A stretch of 64,000 nt of DNA from an uncultured Haliea sp. (GCA_947258585.1 CAMYIZ010000065.1:1-64000), one strand, 5' to 3'. Positions 35,050 to 45,140 are shown, counted from the first letter of the stretch. The notes: generated from the sequence alone by a model not told the origin. Numbers and translations are program-made.

Positions 35050-36020
35050 TGCTGGCCCGCCGGGTTGAGGAGATCAGGCAGGCGTCAGTATTCGGCATAC
35101 GGCCGGTGCGCATTTTTCGCGAGGCAGCCACGCGCTTTCTCGAGGAGAACACCCACCTGGCTACCCTCCGGACCTACGCCTTCCATCTCAAAGAGCTGGA
35201 CCCGTACATCGGCGAACTGCCGCTGCATCAGGTCCATATGGGCACACTGCAGGCCTACATAGATAAAAGGAAGAAGGAGGGTAAGAAGAACAAGACCGTC
35301 AACGGTGCCCTGGCCACGGTACGCCGGGTTCTCAACCTGAGTGCCCGGCTGTGGCGGGATGAACACGGTTTGACCTGGCTGGAGTCGGCTCCGCTGATCC
35401 AGTTGTTGCCGCTACACGATGCCAGGCGCCCCTACCCGCTCAGTTGGGAGGAGCAACACCGCTTGTTCAAGGCGCTGCCGGATCACCTGAGCCGGATGTG
35501 TCTGTTCAAAGTGAATACCGGCTGTCGGGATGGCGAGGTTTGCAGCCTGCAGTGGGATTGGGAGATCGACGTGCCGGAACTGGGCACCTCGGTATTCCTT
35601 ATTCCGGGAGCAAAGGTCAAGAACCGGGAGGATCGGTTGGTGGTACTGAACCGGGTGGCAAAGTCAGTGATCGACAGCGTGCGCGGGCAACACCCGCAGC
35701 GCGTCTTCACCTACTACGGACGTCCGGTGCGCAGCATCAACAACAATGGCTGGAAAACGGTGCGGCGCAAGCTGGACCTGCCGATCCGGGTGCACGACCT
35801 GAAACACACCTTCGGGCGCCGCCTGCGTGCGGCCGGTGTGCCCCTGGAAACCCGGAAAATACTACTGGGCCACAAGAACGGCGACATCACCACGCACTAC
35901 TCCGCGCCGGAGCTGGAGGAGCTCATTGAGGCGGCAAATCGGGTGTGTTCAGGAAAGTCCGGCAAAACTCCGGCACTGGTGGTGCTGCGGCACCGGACCC
36001 AGGGCGTCGGCGCCGGGTAG
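34926..36020 (+). CDS. tyrosine integrase of the tRNA-Lys island
   Basis: A 364-aa site-specific integrase that should catalyse recombination between the tRNA-Lys att sites. An N-terminal arm-binding region is followed by a SAM-like domain (about 60-140) and a catalytic domain with TGCRDGEVCSLQW (Arg I), VHDLKHTFGRRLR (H-x-x-K in place of H-x-x-R), LLGHKNGDITTHYS (His and nucleophile Tyr). The Lys variant is seen, from memory, in this integrase family. Start has GAGGAGAT upstream. It ends 23 bp from the CCA end of tRNA-Lys. Confidence 0.88.
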   Translation: MGRNRNSGLRKRGGIWHIDKQVLGHRIHQSTGTSELKTAELMLARRVEEIRQASVFGIRPVRIFREAATRFLEENTHLATLRTYAFHLKELDPYIGELPLHQVHMGTLQAYIDKRKKEGKKNKTVNGALATVRRVLNLSARLWRDEHGLTWLESAPLIQLLPLHDARRPYPLSWEEQHRLFKALPDHLSRMCLFKVNTGCRDGEVCSLQWDWEIDVPELGTSVFLIPGAKVKNREDRLVVLNRVAKSVIDSVRGQHPQRVFTYYGRPVRSINNNGWKTVRRKLDLPIRVHDLKHTFGRRLRAAGVPLETRKILLGHKNGDITTHYSAPELEELIEAANRVCSGKSGKTPALVVLRHRTQGVGAG

Positions 36021-36034
36021 GCAATTGATTTTAA

Positions 36035-36088
36035 AGGGGAAATTGGTGGGCCGTGCTGGATTCGAACCAGCGACCAATTGGTTAAAAG
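36035..36088 (-). repeat. proximal attachment site within tRNA-Lys
   Basis: This is the proximal copy of the direct repeat at 922-975 (45 bp identical from 36044, 54 bp with one mismatch). It covers the anticodon loop, T-arm, acceptor 3' strand and CCA of tRNA-Lys, plus a few bases downstream. Confidence 0.9.
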
Positions 36089-36119
36089 CCAACTGCTCTA
36101 CCAACTGAGCTAACGGCCC
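36044..36119 (-). tRNA. tRNA-Lys (anticodon TTT)
   Basis: 76 nt on the minus strand, with CCA encoded. The acceptor stem is GGGCCGT/ACGGCCC, the D-arm contains AGCTCAGTTGGTAGAGC, the anticodon loop is CTTTTAA (TTT, Lys), and the T-arm contains GGTTCGAATCC. All stems pair. It is the attB gene of the island; integration has kept it whole because the element supplies an identical 3' half. Confidence 0.95.
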
Positions 36120-36195
36120 TGAGCGAGGTGCGTATACTACGGATTTGGAAGTAAAACTCAAGCGGTTTTTTACGTCATCGCCGCCTATTGTCCCG

Positions 36196-36897
36196 CTATG
36201 ACCGGTAACGGGTGGGATCGGTAACGCCGACCTGCTGGAACCCTTCCCGGCGCAGGCGACAGGAGTCGCATTTGCCGCAGGCCAGGCCCTGCTCGGTGGC
36301 CTGGTAGCAGGACACGGTGAGGGCATAGTCCACCCCCAGGGCCGTACCTGCGCGGATAATCTCGCCCTTTGAAAGGTGCATCAGCGGAGTGTGGATGGTC
36401 AGTTTCCGTCCCTCGACGCCCGCGCGGGTCGCCAGGTTGGCCATGGTCTCGAAGGCGGCTATGTATTCAGGGCGGCAGTCGGGGTAACCGGAGTAGTCCA
36501 CCGCATTGACGCCGATGAATATGTCACTGGCGCCCAGCACCTCGGCCCAACCCAGCGCTATCGACAGGAACACGGTGTTGCGGGCGGGCACGTAGGTGAT
36601 GGGAATGCCGGGGGTTTCCTCTTCCGGCACGGCGATCGCCATGTCAGTCAGGGCGGAGCCGCCGATGCTGTCCAGGTTGAGCGTCACCACCTTGTGCTCG
36701 ACATCGCCCAGGGCTGCGGAGGCCCGCTCCGCCGCGAGCAGTTCCGCGCGGTGGCGCTGGCCGTAATCGAAGCTCAGGGTGAAGCACTGGTAGCCCTGTG
36801 ACCGCGCCATGGCGAGCACGGTGGTGGAGTCGAGCCCGCCGGAAACCAGGATGACGGCGCGCCTGCCCTCCCCTGTCCGCTCAGTGCCCGGGTTCAT
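36196..36897 (-). CDS. queC: 7-cyano-7-deazaguanine synthase QueC
   Basis: A 233-aa ATP-dependent enzyme converting 7-carboxy-7-deazaguanine to preQ0 in queuosine synthesis. The PP-loop SGGLDSTT is near residues 18-25, YGQRHRAE follows, and the zinc Cys set near the end is [20 protein letters not shown]. Start at 36897 gives the normal length; the longer frame upstream is queE in another phase. It overlaps the queE 3' end by 17 nt, so the two are coupled. It is the first chromosomal gene beyond the island. Confidence 0.93.
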   Translation of the reverse strand: MNPGTERTGEGRRAVILVSGGLDSTTVLAMARSQGYQCFTLSFDYGQRHRAELLAAERASAALGDVEHKVVTLNLDSIGGSALTDMAIAVPEEETPGIPITYVPARNTVFLSIALGWAEVLGASDIFIGVNAVDYSGYPDCRPEYIAAFETMANLATRAGVEGRKLTIHTPLMHLSKGEIIRAGTALGVDYALTVSCYQATEQGLACGKCDSCRLRREGFQQVGVTDPTRYRS

Positions 36898-37576
36898 CGT
36901 TCCACAGCAGTTTGTGCAACTGCAATTGCAGCCGCACCGGCAGATTGTCCGCCAGGATCCACTCCGCCAGCTCGCGACCGTGAAGCTGGCCGTGGCTGGG
37001 GGAGAACAACACGTCCGACACCCGCTCCGCCAGCCGGTACTCATCGAGTTTGAACCGGGCCCACTCGTAGTCAGCACGATCGCAGATCACAAACTTGACC
37101 TGGTCGCGGGGCGTGAGGTGGGTGACATTGGTGTAGTCGTTGCGGTGGACCTCCGCGGAAGCGGGCGTCTTCAGGTCCAGCACCTTCACCACCCGCGGGT
37201 CGACAGCAGCGACCGGTAACGCACCGGATGTTTCCAGCGACACTTCGTAGCCGGCGTCACAGAGCGCCACCAGCAGGGGCAGGCAGTTCGGCTGCGCCAG
37301 GGGCTCACCGCCGGTGACCGTCACATAGCGCGGCCGGTGGCCCGCCACTTCTGCCAGCACCTGCCCGAGGCTCCACTGATCGCCGCCGCTAAAGGCGTAG
37401 GCCGTATCGCAGTAGACGCAGCGCAGGGGACAGCCGGTGAGGCGCACGAACACGGTGGGCAGGCCCACGGTACGCGCCTCGCCCTGCAGGGAGTAGAACA
37501 CCTCGGTGATGCGCAGTGAGGTATTCCCCGCTTCGACGGACGCCGCTGGGGGGGAACGGAGTTGAGTGCTTGCCAT
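36881..37576 (-). CDS. queE: 7-carboxy-7-deazaguanine synthase QueE
   Basis: A 231-aa radical-SAM enzyme making CDG from 6-carboxytetrahydropterin. The N-terminal [20 protein letters not shown] precedes the cluster motif [13 protein letters not shown] (C-x3-C-x2-C), and [10 protein letters not shown] follows. Start at 37576 (MASTQLR) is chosen; an earlier in-frame ATG adds 27 unusual residues. It follows cpoB by 19 bp, as in many gammaproteobacteria. Confidence 0.92.
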   Translation of the reverse strand: MASTQLRSPPAASVEAGNTSLRITEVFYSLQGEARTVGLPTVFVRLTGCPLRCVYCDTAYAFSGGDQWSLGQVLAEVAGHRPRYVTVTGGEPLAQPNCLPLLVALCDAGYEVSLETSGALPVAAVDPRVVKVLDLKTPASAEVHRNDYTNVTHLTPRDQVKFVICDRADYEWARFKLDEYRLAERVSDVLFSPSHGQLHGRELAEWILADNLPVRLQLQLHKLLWNDEPGH

Positions 37577-37595
37577 AGGCTGGCCTGACCTGCGG

Positions 37596-38549
37596 TCAGT
37601 AGTTCTCGCTGATGAAATCCTGCGCCAGCTTGACCGCCGCACTGTTGGTGGAGCCAAACTCGTTGATCACGCGGTCCAGGAACTCCCGGGCGCGCTCGCG
37701 GTTACCCTTGGTGTAGTGGATCCGGCCGAGCTTGAACAGGGCGTCCGGGACCTTGGAGTCCTTGGGATACTGGTCCAGCAGAAGCATGAACGACTGCCGC
37801 GCGGCCTCTGTGTCCGGCGGCGACGTTACCAGGTGCAGCTCACCCAGCCAATAGTGGGCATTGGGGGCAAATCGACCCGACGGGTAGTCCTGCAGGAACT
37901 GCTGGAAAGCCGTAACCGCCTTGTTGAACTGCTGGCTGCGCACCAGGGCATAAGCCGCCTGGTAGGCTGAGCCTTCACCGGGCTGCTCTGCGGTCCCTGT
38001 GGTAGCGGTTGTACTCGCGGTGGCTGTGCTCGCTGCGGCTGCGGGTCGCTGCGCCGCGGCCTCCGCGACAGGCGCAGAGGCCGATGGCAGAGGTGCCCCT
38101 GCGTCGGGAAGTGGATCGCCGCTACCTCCTGCCAGCAGCCCCAGGCGACGATCGAGATCAATATAGCGCTCCAGGCTCTGGGCCTTGAGGGTGCGCAGCT
38201 CGTGAGCCTGCTCTTCAACGATGCCATTGAGGCGCATGACTTCCTGCTGCAACTGCTGCAGCTGCAACAGCAACTGGCCGGCGTTGGCAGCGCTACTGGC
38301 GCCGACCGGTGCCGTGGGACTTTCGGCATTCAGCACCGGAGCCGCGGGAGCGGAGCCAATGCCATAACTGGTGACGGGGTACGCCTGCGCGGGCTTCGCG
38401 GCGGAAGACGCGGCAGGACTGCCCGCCGCTGCAGCGCGCTCCGCTTCAACGTCGATGTAATCCTGGGCATTCACTGCGGCCAGAAAGCAGAACGGGCCAA
38501 CCGCGAGGGCCAGCCCGTTTGCCAACAGCGCTTTGCTGATGTAACGCAT
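37596..38549 (-). CDS. cpoB: Tol-Pal coordinator CpoB (YbgF)
   Basis: A 317-aa periplasmic protein. The signal peptide ends around residue 28 (AAVNA). A Pro/Ala-rich stretch is followed by an N-terminal coiled coil (QLLLQLQQLQQEVMRLNGIVEEQAHELRTLK), a low-complexity Ala/Thr linker (about 155-195) and C-terminal TPR repeats (AYALVRSQQFNKAVTAFQQF, YWLGELHLV, ALFKLGRI). It coordinates peptidoglycan synthase PBP1B and the Tol machinery during constriction. Confidence 0.92.
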   Translation of the reverse strand: MRYISKALLANGLALAVGPFCFLAAVNAQDYIDVEAERAAAAGSPAASSAAKPAQAYPVTSYGIGSAPAAPVLNAESPTAPVGASSAANAGQLLLQLQQLQQEVMRLNGIVEEQAHELRTLKAQSLERYIDLDRRLGLLAGGSGDPLPDAGAPLPSASAPVAEAAAQRPAAAASTATASTTATTGTAEQPGEGSAYQAAYALVRSQQFNKAVTAFQQFLQDYPSGRFAPNAHYWLGELHLVTSPPDTEAARQSFMLLLDQYPKDSKVPDALFKLGRIHYTKGNRERAREFLDRVINEFGSTNSAAVKLAQDFISENY

Positions 38550-38562
38550 GCGCTACCGCGCC

Positions 38563-39093
38563 CTACTTGAGCTCAACGCGACGGTTCTGGGACCAATTGG
38601 CCTCGCCGGAACCGTATGCGATGGGCTGTTCTTCGCCGTAGCTGACCGTTTCAATACGGTAGCTGGGAATGCCATTCACGACCATGTAGTCACGCACGGT
38701 GTTTGCGCGGCGCTCACCCAGGGCCATGTTGTATTCACGGGTACCGCGCTCGTCAGTGTGCCCTTCCAGGCGCACGCTGCGCTCGTTGGTGCGGAGCAGG
38801 GCAATATGGGCATCCAGCGCAGCCTGGGCCTGGGGCTTCAGGTTGGAGCTGTCGTAGTCGAAGTAGAACACGTTACCTACGGCAGCGACGGCGTCCTGCA
38901 GGCGCTGCTGGGAACCAGCGGCGGCATTGGCTTCGGCGGCAGCGGCGCGTTCCGCGGCGGAGCGTGCGGCCGCTTCAGCGGCGGCAGCGGCAGCGGCGTC
39001 GTCGTCTTTCGTATCCTTGCTGGAGCAAGCTACCAGGAAAGCGGCGACGAAGAGCAGGGTCAGTGCCTTGCCAGCAACAGTCAGTTGTTTCAT
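38563..39093 (-). CDS. pal: peptidoglycan-associated lipoprotein Pal
   Basis: A 176-aa lipoprotein. Start at 39093 gives the lipobox [12 protein letters not shown] (lipidated Cys near 23). An Ala/Glu-rich linker leads to an OmpA-like domain with [31 protein letters not shown] and NRRVELK, which binds diaminopimelate in peptidoglycan. It anchors the outer membrane to the wall with TolB. The upstream in-frame ATG is rejected because it would mask the signal sequence. Confidence 0.95.
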   Translation of the reverse strand: MKQLTVAGKALTLLFVAAFLVACSSKDTKDDDAAAAAAAEAAARSAAERAAAAEANAAAGSQQRLQDAVAAVGNVFYFDYDSSNLKPQAQAALDAHIALLRTNERSVRLEGHTDERGTREYNMALGERRANTVRDYMVVNGIPSYRIETVSYGEEQPIAYGSGEANWSQNRRVELK

Positions 39094-39146
39094 TGCGTTT
39101 CTATCCTTGCGAATGGTGATTGATGACATTGGTTACAACAGCCGCT

Positions 39147-40448
39147 TTAACGGCTCAGATACGGTGACCATGCCGGTTCACGGACATCGCCTTCGCGCGC
39201 CGGTAAACGGAATTTCACTCCTCCATCCACGGAGACGGCGGCAAGAATCCCCCGGTCCCCGGATTTGGTGCCATACAATACCATAGAGCCATTGGGGGCG
39301 ATACTGGGACTTTCATCAAGCTCCGTGCTGGTGAGAACCTGCAGCCGGTTGGTTACCATGTCGTGCAGCGCGATATGGAAGCGTCCCCCGGACTGGTGCA
39401 CCATCACCATGTTGCGCCCGTCCTGGGCCATGCGGGCCCGGGCGTTGTAGCTCCCCTCGAAGGTCACCCGGTCGGTGGCGCCGGTGCGCAGGTCGTAGCG
39501 GTAGATCTGCGGGCGCCCGCCCCGATCGGAAGTAAACAGCAGGGAGCGGCCGTCCGGCATCCAGGTCGGTTCGGTATCAATGGCGTAGTGGCGGGTGATC
39601 TGGGTCAGCTGCTTGCTGCGCAGGTCCATGATGTAGATGTCGGGATTACCGTCCTTGGACAGGACCATGGCCATGGAATTGCCGTCCGGGGACCAGGCCG
39701 GCGCACCGTTGAGACCGCGGAAATTGGTCAACTGCTCGCGTGCGCCGGAAGCCAGCTCCTGGCGATAGATCGCGGGACGGCTGGTCTCGAAGGACACATA
39801 GGCAATGTGCTTGCCATCCGGGGACCAGGTCGGCGCCATGATCGGCTCGCGGGACTCCAGCAACACAATCGGGCGGGCCCCGTCGGAGTCCGCCAAGGTC
39901 AGGCGATAGTAGTCCTTGCCGCCCGGATTGCGGGTGGCGGACACATACAGCAGGCGGGTGGCAAAGGCACCCGGGATGCCGGTCAGGGTTTCATAGACTT
40001 CGTCGGCCACCCGGTGGGACAGCATCCGGACTTCGTTGACGTGGCCTTCCTCGTAGCCGTGCAGCACCCGCGCCTCGCGATTGACGTCAAACAGCTCGTA
40101 TTCGATCCGCATCTGCACCTGGTTGCTTACCGACACCCGGCCGATCAGGACATACTCGGAATTGATCGCACGCCAGTCCCGGTAGAATATTTCCTGCTGG
40201 GTGGTGGGCCGCGCCAGCATGTCGCCGCGATTCACCGGCTCAAACTGACCGCTGCGAGCCAGGTCGGCTTCGATGACCAGGGCCGCGTCCTCCGGCTGGG
40301 CTCCCGTGCCCTGCCAGGCGAAGGGCACCACGGCGATGGCCGTGGGGTTGTCCATGCCCTGGGTGATTTCAATGACCAGTTGCGCCCGGGCATTCAGCGT
40401 CGCCAGGGCAACCACGGCCGCCAGTAAAACTGCTGTCAGGTGTTTCAT
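39147..40448 (-). CDS. tolB: Tol-Pal protein TolB
   Basis: A 433-aa periplasmic protein: a signal peptide to about 22, an N-terminal alpha/beta domain, then a WD40-like beta-propeller with repeated P.WSPDG / YVSFE / IYR motifs ([41 protein letters not shown]). It bridges TolA and Pal. The start codon shares one base with the tolA stop. Confidence 0.95.
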   Translation of the reverse strand: MKHLTAVLLAAVVALATLNARAQLVIEITQGMDNPTAIAVVPFAWQGTGAQPEDAALVIEADLARSGQFEPVNRGDMLARPTTQQEIFYRDWRAINSEYVLIGRVSVSNQVQMRIEYELFDVNREARVLHGYEEGHVNEVRMLSHRVADEVYETLTGIPGAFATRLLYVSATRNPGGKDYYRLTLADSDGARPIVLLESREPIMAPTWSPDGKHIAYVSFETSRPAIYRQELASGAREQLTNFRGLNGAPAWSPDGNSMAMVLSKDGNPDIYIMDLRSKQLTQITRHYAIDTEPTWMPDGRSLLFTSDRGGRPQIYRYDLRTGATDRVTFEGSYNARARMAQDGRNMVMVHQSGGRFHIALHDMVTNRLQVLTSTELDESPSIAPNGSMVLYGTKSGDRGILAAVSVDGGVKFRLPAREGDVREPAWSPYLSR

Positions 40449-41272
40449 CAGTAACGTAGATCCTCTGGTCTGAATAACAGGCGGAAGCGCCGGAAGTTCT
40501 GCTCGAATTCGCGCGGCGGCAGGTTCTTGAGCTCGGGGAAGTTGCCTGCGCGCTCCACCGCGGCGATCGCGGAGCGATCAAACGCGGTGTCCCCGCTGCT
40601 GCGCAACACGCTTACGCTCACCACCTCGCCGGTGGGGATCAATTGTATGGACAACAGAACCTCCATTCCGTTGCGGGCACTGGGCGGACGGCTCCAGCGG
40701 CGTTCCACCGTCTGCTGGATCAGCGAAGCATAGCTGGCCGCCAGCTCCGCGGAGGCGGCGGCAGCGCGCGCGGCCTGCTCTGCAGCTGCCTTGCGGGCAG
40801 CCTCCTGCCGCGCAGCCTCCGCCAACTCCTGCTGGGTCGGCCGGGGCGGTTCGGGCTTCGGCGCCGGCTTGGGTTCGGGTTTGGGCGCCGGCTTGGGCGC
40901 CGGTTTCGGTTCGGGTTTCGGCGCCGGCTTGGGCTCCGGTTTGGGCTCGGGTTTGGGCTCGGGTTTGGGTACCGGCTTGGGCACTGGTTTGGGTACCGGT
41001 TTCGGCTCGGGCTTGGGCTCCGGTTTTGGCTCCGGTTTTGGCTCAGGTTTCGGCTCGGGCTTGGGTTCCGGCTTCGGCGCCAGCTGGCCGGCATCCACCA
41101 GGGTGGCATTGATCACTTTCGGCGCCGGTTTGGGCTTCAGTATGCGCTCTTCGGAGCTGGACCAGTTGGCTGTCAGCAAATAAATGACCAGTGCGTGCAG
41201 CAGCACGGTCGCCAGTGCCGGGCGCAGGACAATACGCGGCGTCACCGGCTTGGCATAAATGGAGAGGTTCAC
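40448..41272 (-). CDS. tolA: Tol-Pal protein TolA
   Basis: A 274-aa inner-membrane protein. A single TM lies near residues 17-36 ([15 protein letters not shown]). The long central region (about 50-145) is made of Pro-Lys-Pro-Glu repeats rather than the Ala/Lys helix of E. coli TolA, then a short Ala-rich helix, and a C-terminal TonB-like domain ([21 protein letters not shown]). It transduces the TolQR proton-motive energy to TolB/Pal. Overlaps tolR by 4 nt. Confidence 0.92.
   Translation of the reverse strand: MNLSIYAKPVTPRIVLRPALATVLLHALVIYLLTANWSSSEERILKPKPAPKVINATLVDAGQLAPKPEPKPEPKPEPKPEPKPEPKPEPKPVPKPVPKPVPKPEPKPEPKPEPKPAPKPEPKPAPKPAPKPEPKPAPKPEPPRPTQQELAEAARQEAARKAAAEQAARAAAASAELAASYASLIQQTVERRWSRPPSARNGMEVLLSIQLIPTGEVVSVSVLRSSGDTAFDRSAIAAVERAGNFPELKNLPPREFEQNFRRFRLLFRPEDLRY
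40850..41085. repeat. tandem PKPEPK-coding repeat in tolA
   Basis: About 240 bp of imperfect 6-12 bp repeats (ggtttgggctcg / ggcttgggcgcc types) encoding alternating KP-EPKP units. It forms the rigid periplasm-spanning arm of TolA and is likely to vary in length by slippage. Confidence 0.8.
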
Positions 41273-41703
41273 TGGGGTGGCTCGGTCACCAGTCCGACGC
41301 TGGGGGCGCCCGCTTCCTGCAGGGCGGCCATCAGGGTGACAACCTCACCGTAGGGCACGGCCCGGTCGCCCCATATCAGCACCGGCTTCTCGGGGCTGCG
41401 GCGCATCACCGCACCCACGCGCTGGGTGATCGTGGCCAGGGCGAGGGCCTGCTTTTCATCCTCGCCGAGGTTGAGGAAGAGCTGACCGCTGCCGTCGATC
41501 GAAATGATCAGCGGTTCGCTGTCCTGGTTTTCCACCGGGTCCGCATCGGCGGTGGGCAGATCCACCTTGACCCCCTGCATCAGCATGGGCGCGGTCACCA
41601 TGAAAATAATGAGCAGCACCAGCATGACGTCAATATAGGGCACGACATTGATGTCGGCCATGGGACGGCGCTTGCTGCGGGACCTGGACACGACCGCTGT
41701 CAT
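41269..41703 (-). CDS. tolR: Tol-Pal protein TolR
   Basis: A 144-aa ExbD/TolR protein. A single TM (about 21-42) carries the conserved Asp of [16 protein letters not shown], used in proton passage. The periplasmic domain follows. Overlaps tolA and tolQ by 4 nt each. Confidence 0.95.
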   Translation of the reverse strand: MTAVVSRSRSKRRPMADINVVPYIDVMLVLLIIFMVTAPMLMQGVKVDLPTADADPVENQDSEPLIISIDGSGQLFLNLGEDEKQALALATITQRVGAVMRRSPEKPVLIWGDRAVPYGEVVTLMAALQEAGAPSVGLVTEPPQ

Positions 41704-42410
41704 CCCGCCTTCCTGTCGCGCGCCCGCAGCGCGTAGGCCTGGCGGTAGAGAATGCTGGAGAACTCGTCGACAAAGGTGTCGTAGCGGTTCAGGAACATAT
41801 CCATGCGGCTGGCAAAACGGTTGTAGGCAAGCACCGCGGGTATGGCGGCAAACAGACCCATGGCGGTCGCGACCAGGGCTTCGGAAATACCCGGGGCCAC
41901 CGTGGCCAGGGTCGCCTGGGTGGCATTGGCGAGACCGCGGAAGGAGTTCATGATCCCCCAGACCGTGCCAAACAGGCCGATATAGGGGCTGGTGGAGCCC
42001 ACCGACGCCAGGAAGGAGAGGTGTTTCTCCAGGCGCTCCTCTTCCCGCAGCATCGCTACCCGCATGGCCCGGCGGGAACCCTCGATCACAGCCTCGGAGT
42101 CCATCTCCGACTGCTTTGCCAGCCGCGAGAATTCCTTGAACCCGGCGCGGAAGATGCTTTCCATACCGACGATGATCCTGCCATCGGCGGCGCGTTCGTT
42201 GCCCTCGCGATACAACTGCGACAGGTCGATACCGGACCAGAACCGCTCCTCGAACTCAAACATTTCCTCGCGGCCATTGCGGAAATAGATAAACCGCTGG
42301 ACGATCATGTACCAGGAGGCCATGGAGGCCAGCAGCAGGGTCAGCATGACCAGCTGCACGGTGAATCCAGCCTCGAAAATCAGGTCGATAATACTCAGTT
42401 GCGCTTCCAA
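41700..42410 (-). CDS. tolQ: Tol-Pal protein TolQ
   Basis: A 236-aa MotA/TolQ/ExbB channel protein with three TMs (about 10-35, 135-160, 170-195). The SVGSTSPYIGLFGTVWGIMN and ISEALVATAMGLFAAIPAV blocks are typical. The best start is TTG at 42410 (encoding L/M-EAQLSIIDLIF), preceded by GGGGGGAG; the longer frame upstream runs into ybgC out of phase. Confidence 0.92.
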   Translation of the reverse strand: MEAQLSIIDLIFEAGFTVQLVMLTLLLASMASWYMIVQRFIYFRNGREEMFEFEERFWSGIDLSQLYREGNERAADGRIIVGMESIFRAGFKEFSRLAKQSEMDSEAVIEGSRRAMRVAMLREEERLEKHLSFLASVGSTSPYIGLFGTVWGIMNSFRGLANATQATLATVAPGISEALVATAMGLFAAIPAVLAYNRFASRMDMFLNRYDTFVDEFSSILYRQAYALRARDRKAG

Positions 42411-42426
42411 GTGTCGGGCTCCCCCC

Positions 42427-42840
42427 TCAATGAACCTGCGCGGCGCGCAGGCTGTCCAGCATATCCTTTGGCAATCGCCGCGGGCGCACCCCGGCGCGGT
42501 CCACGCAGGCAATGGTGACTTCCGCAGATGCCAGCTGCTCGCCGCCACGACGGACCACCTGGCGCAGCGCCAGGGAGGCACCGCGCACAGCCGCGAGCGT
42601 CAAACCCACCTCCAGCTCATCATCCAGCAATGCCGGGGCCCGATAGTGTATGGCCACGTCACGCACCACGAACATCAGGTCGTGATTGAAGATGTAGTCC
42701 TTGCCAAACCCCAGGCTACGCATGAATTCGGTGCGGGCGCGTTCCATGAACTTCAGGTAGTTGACGTAGTAGACAATGCCGCCGGCATCGGTGTCCTCGA
42801 TGTAGACTCGCAGCTTAATTGAAAATTCCGCCGCACTCAC
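42427..42840 (-). CDS. ybgC: acyl-CoA thioesterase YbgC
   Basis: A 137-aa hotdog-fold thioesterase of the Tol-Pal cluster. The [27 protein letters not shown] block holds the catalytic Asp near 18 and Tyr. It hydrolyses short or medium acyl-CoAs at the membrane. It overlaps ruvB by 4 nt. Confidence 0.93.
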   Translation of the reverse strand: MSAAEFSIKLRVYIEDTDAGGIVYYVNYLKFMERARTEFMRSLGFGKDYIFNHDLMFVVRDVAIHYRAPALLDDELEVGLTLAAVRGASLALRQVVRRGGEQLASAEVTIACVDRAGVRPRRLPKDMLDSLRAAQVH

Positions 42841-43895
42841 GCGTTCTCGTCCCGATCCGGCTCCAGTGGTAATTGTGCCGTTTCCGGTATGCGTCCGGCG
42901 GGCAGGCCGAAGTGCAGGTAGGCATTGCGGGTCACCATGCGCCCGCGCGGGGTGCGCACGATATAGCCCTGCTGGATCAGGTAGGGTTCCAGTACATCCT
43001 CTATGGTGCCGCGCTCCTCGGAGATGGCAGCGGCGAGGCTGTCGACGCCCACCGGGCCGCCGTCAAACTTCTCGATCATGGTCAGCAGCAGGCGCCGGTC
43101 CTGGTGATCGAAGCCGTGGTGATCCACGCTCAGCATGTCGAGGGCACGGTCCGCCACTTCGGCGGTGATGTGACCGTCGGCCTTGACCTCGGCGTAGTCG
43201 CGCACCCGCCGCAGCAGGCGGTTGGCAATGCGCGGCGTGCCGCGGGCGCGGCGGGCAATTTCCGCCGCGCCATGGGCATCGATACCGATCCCGAGAATTG
43301 CCGCAGAGCGGGCGACGATGGTGGCCAGGTCCGCGACCTGGTAGAACTCCAGCCGCTGCACGATACCGAAGCGGTCGCGCAGGGGCGAGGTCAACAAGCC
43401 GGCGCGGGTGGTGGCACCGACCAGGGTAAAAGGAGGCAGGTCCAGCTTGATGGAGCGGGCCGCCGGCCCCTCGCCGATCATGATGTCGAGCTGGTAGTCC
43501 TCCATCGCCGGATAGAGGATCTCCTCGACAACGGGGCTGAGGCGGTGGATCTCGTCTATAAAGAGAACATCCCCGGGTTCCAGGTTGGTCATCAGGGCGG
43601 CGATATCCCCGGCCTTTTCCAGCACCGGGCCGGAGGTAGTCTTCAGGGAGACGCCCATTTCGTTGGCGATGATGCTGGCGAGGGTTGTCTTCCCGAGGCC
43701 GGGGGGGCCGAAGATCAGGGTGTGGTCCAGGGGCTCGCGGCGACCGCGTGCAGCCTGCAGGAAAATGGTCATCTGGTCGCGTACCACTGGCTGGCCAATA
43801 TACTCGTCCAGGGCCTTCGGGCGGATGGCGCGATCCAGCAGCTCCTCGCGATCGCCCCTGGCCTGGGGCGCGATCAGGCGGTCGGTCTCAATCAT
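42837..43895 (-). CDS. ruvB: Holliday junction helicase RuvB
   Basis: A 352-aa AAA+ ATPase motor of RuvABC branch migration. Walker [12 protein letters not shown] (about 64-74), Walker [10 protein letters not shown], sensor [18 protein letters not shown], and a C-terminal winged helix with [17 protein letters not shown]. Overlaps ruvA by 4 nt. Confidence 0.96.
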   Translation of the reverse strand: MIETDRLIAPQARGDREELLDRAIRPKALDEYIGQPVVRDQMTIFLQAARGRREPLDHTLIFGPPGLGKTTLASIIANEMGVSLKTTSGPVLEKAGDIAALMTNLEPGDVLFIDEIHRLSPVVEEILYPAMEDYQLDIMIGEGPAARSIKLDLPPFTLVGATTRAGLLTSPLRDRFGIVQRLEFYQVADLATIVARSAAILGIGIDAHGAAEIARRARGTPRIANRLLRRVRDYAEVKADGHITAEVADRALDMLSVDHHGFDHQDRRLLLTMIEKFDGGPVGVDSLAAAISEERGTIEDVLEPYLIQQGYIVRTPRGRMVTRNAYLHFGLPAGRIPETAQLPLEPDRDENA

Positions 43896-44509
43896 TTGCG
43901 GCTCACCACGGCTTTCAGGGCGCGGCGGATGAGATCCTCGCTGCCGGCCGCACTGTCATCGTTGACCGCCGCTACCATGCGCGCAGCCTCGGCCGGCTTG
44001 TAGCCCAGGGCAACCAGCGCTCCCTCGGCATCGGCCACCCGGTCGCTGGCCGGGGTGTAGACAGACGCCGATACCGAGCTGTCGCCCTCGGCCCACTGTC
44101 CCAGCCAGTGTTTGAGTTTGTCCCGCATCTCCACCAGCAGGCGCTCGGCCGTTTTCTTGCCGACCCCCGGCAGGGCCACCAGCGCCGAGAGATCGTCCCG
44201 CTGCACACAGCGAGCGAATTCAGTGGCATCCATGCCGGAGAGGATGGTCAGCGCCAGCTTGGGACCGACTCCGCTCACTTTCACCAGCTGGCGAAACAGT
44301 GCGCGGTCCCGCTCATCGACAAAGCCGTACAACAGTTGCGCGTCCTCGCGGACCACAAAATGGGTCAGCAGGGTGACGTCCGCGCCGAGCTCGGGAAGCT
44401 GGAACAGGGTGCTCATGGGAACCTGGATGTCGTAGCCAACCCCGCCCACATCCACGAGAATGTCCGGAGGCTGCTTGTACACCAGGGTGCCGCGTATCCT
44501 GCCTATCAT
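43892..44509 (-). CDS. ruvA: Holliday junction DNA helicase subunit RuvA
   Basis: A 205-aa junction-binding protein. OB domain ([20 protein letters not shown]), two helix-hairpin-helix motifs ([32 protein letters not shown]), and a C-terminal domain ([17 protein letters not shown]) that contacts RuvB. Confidence 0.96.
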   Translation of the reverse strand: MIGRIRGTLVYKQPPDILVDVGGVGYDIQVPMSTLFQLPELGADVTLLTHFVVREDAQLLYGFVDERDRALFRQLVKVSGVGPKLALTILSGMDATEFARCVQRDDLSALVALPGVGKKTAERLLVEMRDKLKHWLGQWAEGDSSVSASVYTPASDRVADAEGALVALGYKPAEAARMVAAVNDDSAAGSEDLIRRALKAVVSRK

Positions 44510-44527
44510 TGTCCTGCCACCACTCCC

Positions 44528-45046
44528 CTACCGCATCCGGCGCCGGCGCACGGAGGTCGCGCCGGCAATGTTTATCATACTGTGTTGGGTATGGGCATGA
44601 CACAGGGCGGCAGCCAGGGCGTCCGCGGCGTCTTCCTGCGGCTCGGCAGGCAGCTTCAGCAACATCTTGACCATGTGCTGGACCTGGCTCTTGTCGGCGG
44701 CGCCCGTACCCACCACCGCCTGTTTGATCTGGCGCGCGGAGTACTCGGCGACCGCCATCTTCTGCGCTACGCAGGCCACGATGGCGGCGCCCCGTGCCTG
44801 CCCCAGTTTCAGGGCCGAACCCGCGCTCTTGGCCATGAACACCTGCTCCACCGCGAGCTGCTCCGGGCAGTGCAGCAGAACCAGTTCGGTCACGCTCTCA
44901 TAGATTACCCGAAGGCGCTCGGGCAGATCGCCGCCGGGCAGGCGGATTACGCCGCTGGTCAGGTACTCGCTGCGACCGGAGACGTAGTTGATGATGCCAA
45001 AACCCGTTTTGCGGGAACCGGGGTCGATCCCGAGGATGACCGCCAT
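44528..45046 (-). CDS. ruvC: crossover junction endodeoxyribonuclease RuvC
   Basis: A 172-aa Holliday junction resolvase. The acidic active site is [13 protein letters not shown] (Asp7), AVEQVF (Glu) and the late [15 protein letters not shown] (Asp pair). It lies 18 bp upstream of ruvA. The yebC gene that often precedes ruvC is absent from the 94-bp gap to aspS. Confidence 0.95.
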   Translation of the reverse strand: MAVILGIDPGSRKTGFGIINYVSGRSEYLTSGVIRLPGGDLPERLRVIYESVTELVLLHCPEQLAVEQVFMAKSAGSALKLGQARGAAIVACVAQKMAVAEYSARQIKQAVVGTGAADKSQVQHMVKMLLKLPAEPQEDAADALAAALCHAHTQHSMINIAGATSVRRRRMR

Positions 45047-45140
45047 ACTGTGCTCCGAGCCCTGCCTGGAATCCCTGATCTGTATAAATCTACAGTATTA
45101 TGCCGACGGGTCCAACTCCCGTGTCCGACGCCCGCCGGAG

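Larger units (their letters stand above)
931..36043. mobile_element. ~35 kb genomic island integrated in tRNA-Lys
   Basis: The segment is bounded by direct repeats of the 3' half of tRNA-Lys (922-975 and 35 kb away inside the intact tRNA, 36035-36088). A tyrosine integrase lies next to the intact tRNA, the usual layout for integrases that use the anticodon-stem to 3'-end region as attB. Cargo is catabolic (acyl-CoA dehydrogenase, ligases, thiolases, dikinase, biotin carboxylase). By eye its base composition is lower in G+C than the flanking tol/ruv region. No conjugation genes are seen, so this is an integrative but probably not self-transmissible element. It also carries an integrase_1-type recombinase and an hsdM remnant. 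Confidence 0.85.

Noticed and set aside
40791-41183. Gly-rich open frame opposite tolA
   Set aside because: It is the antisense reading of the Pro/Lys/Glu repeat of tolA.
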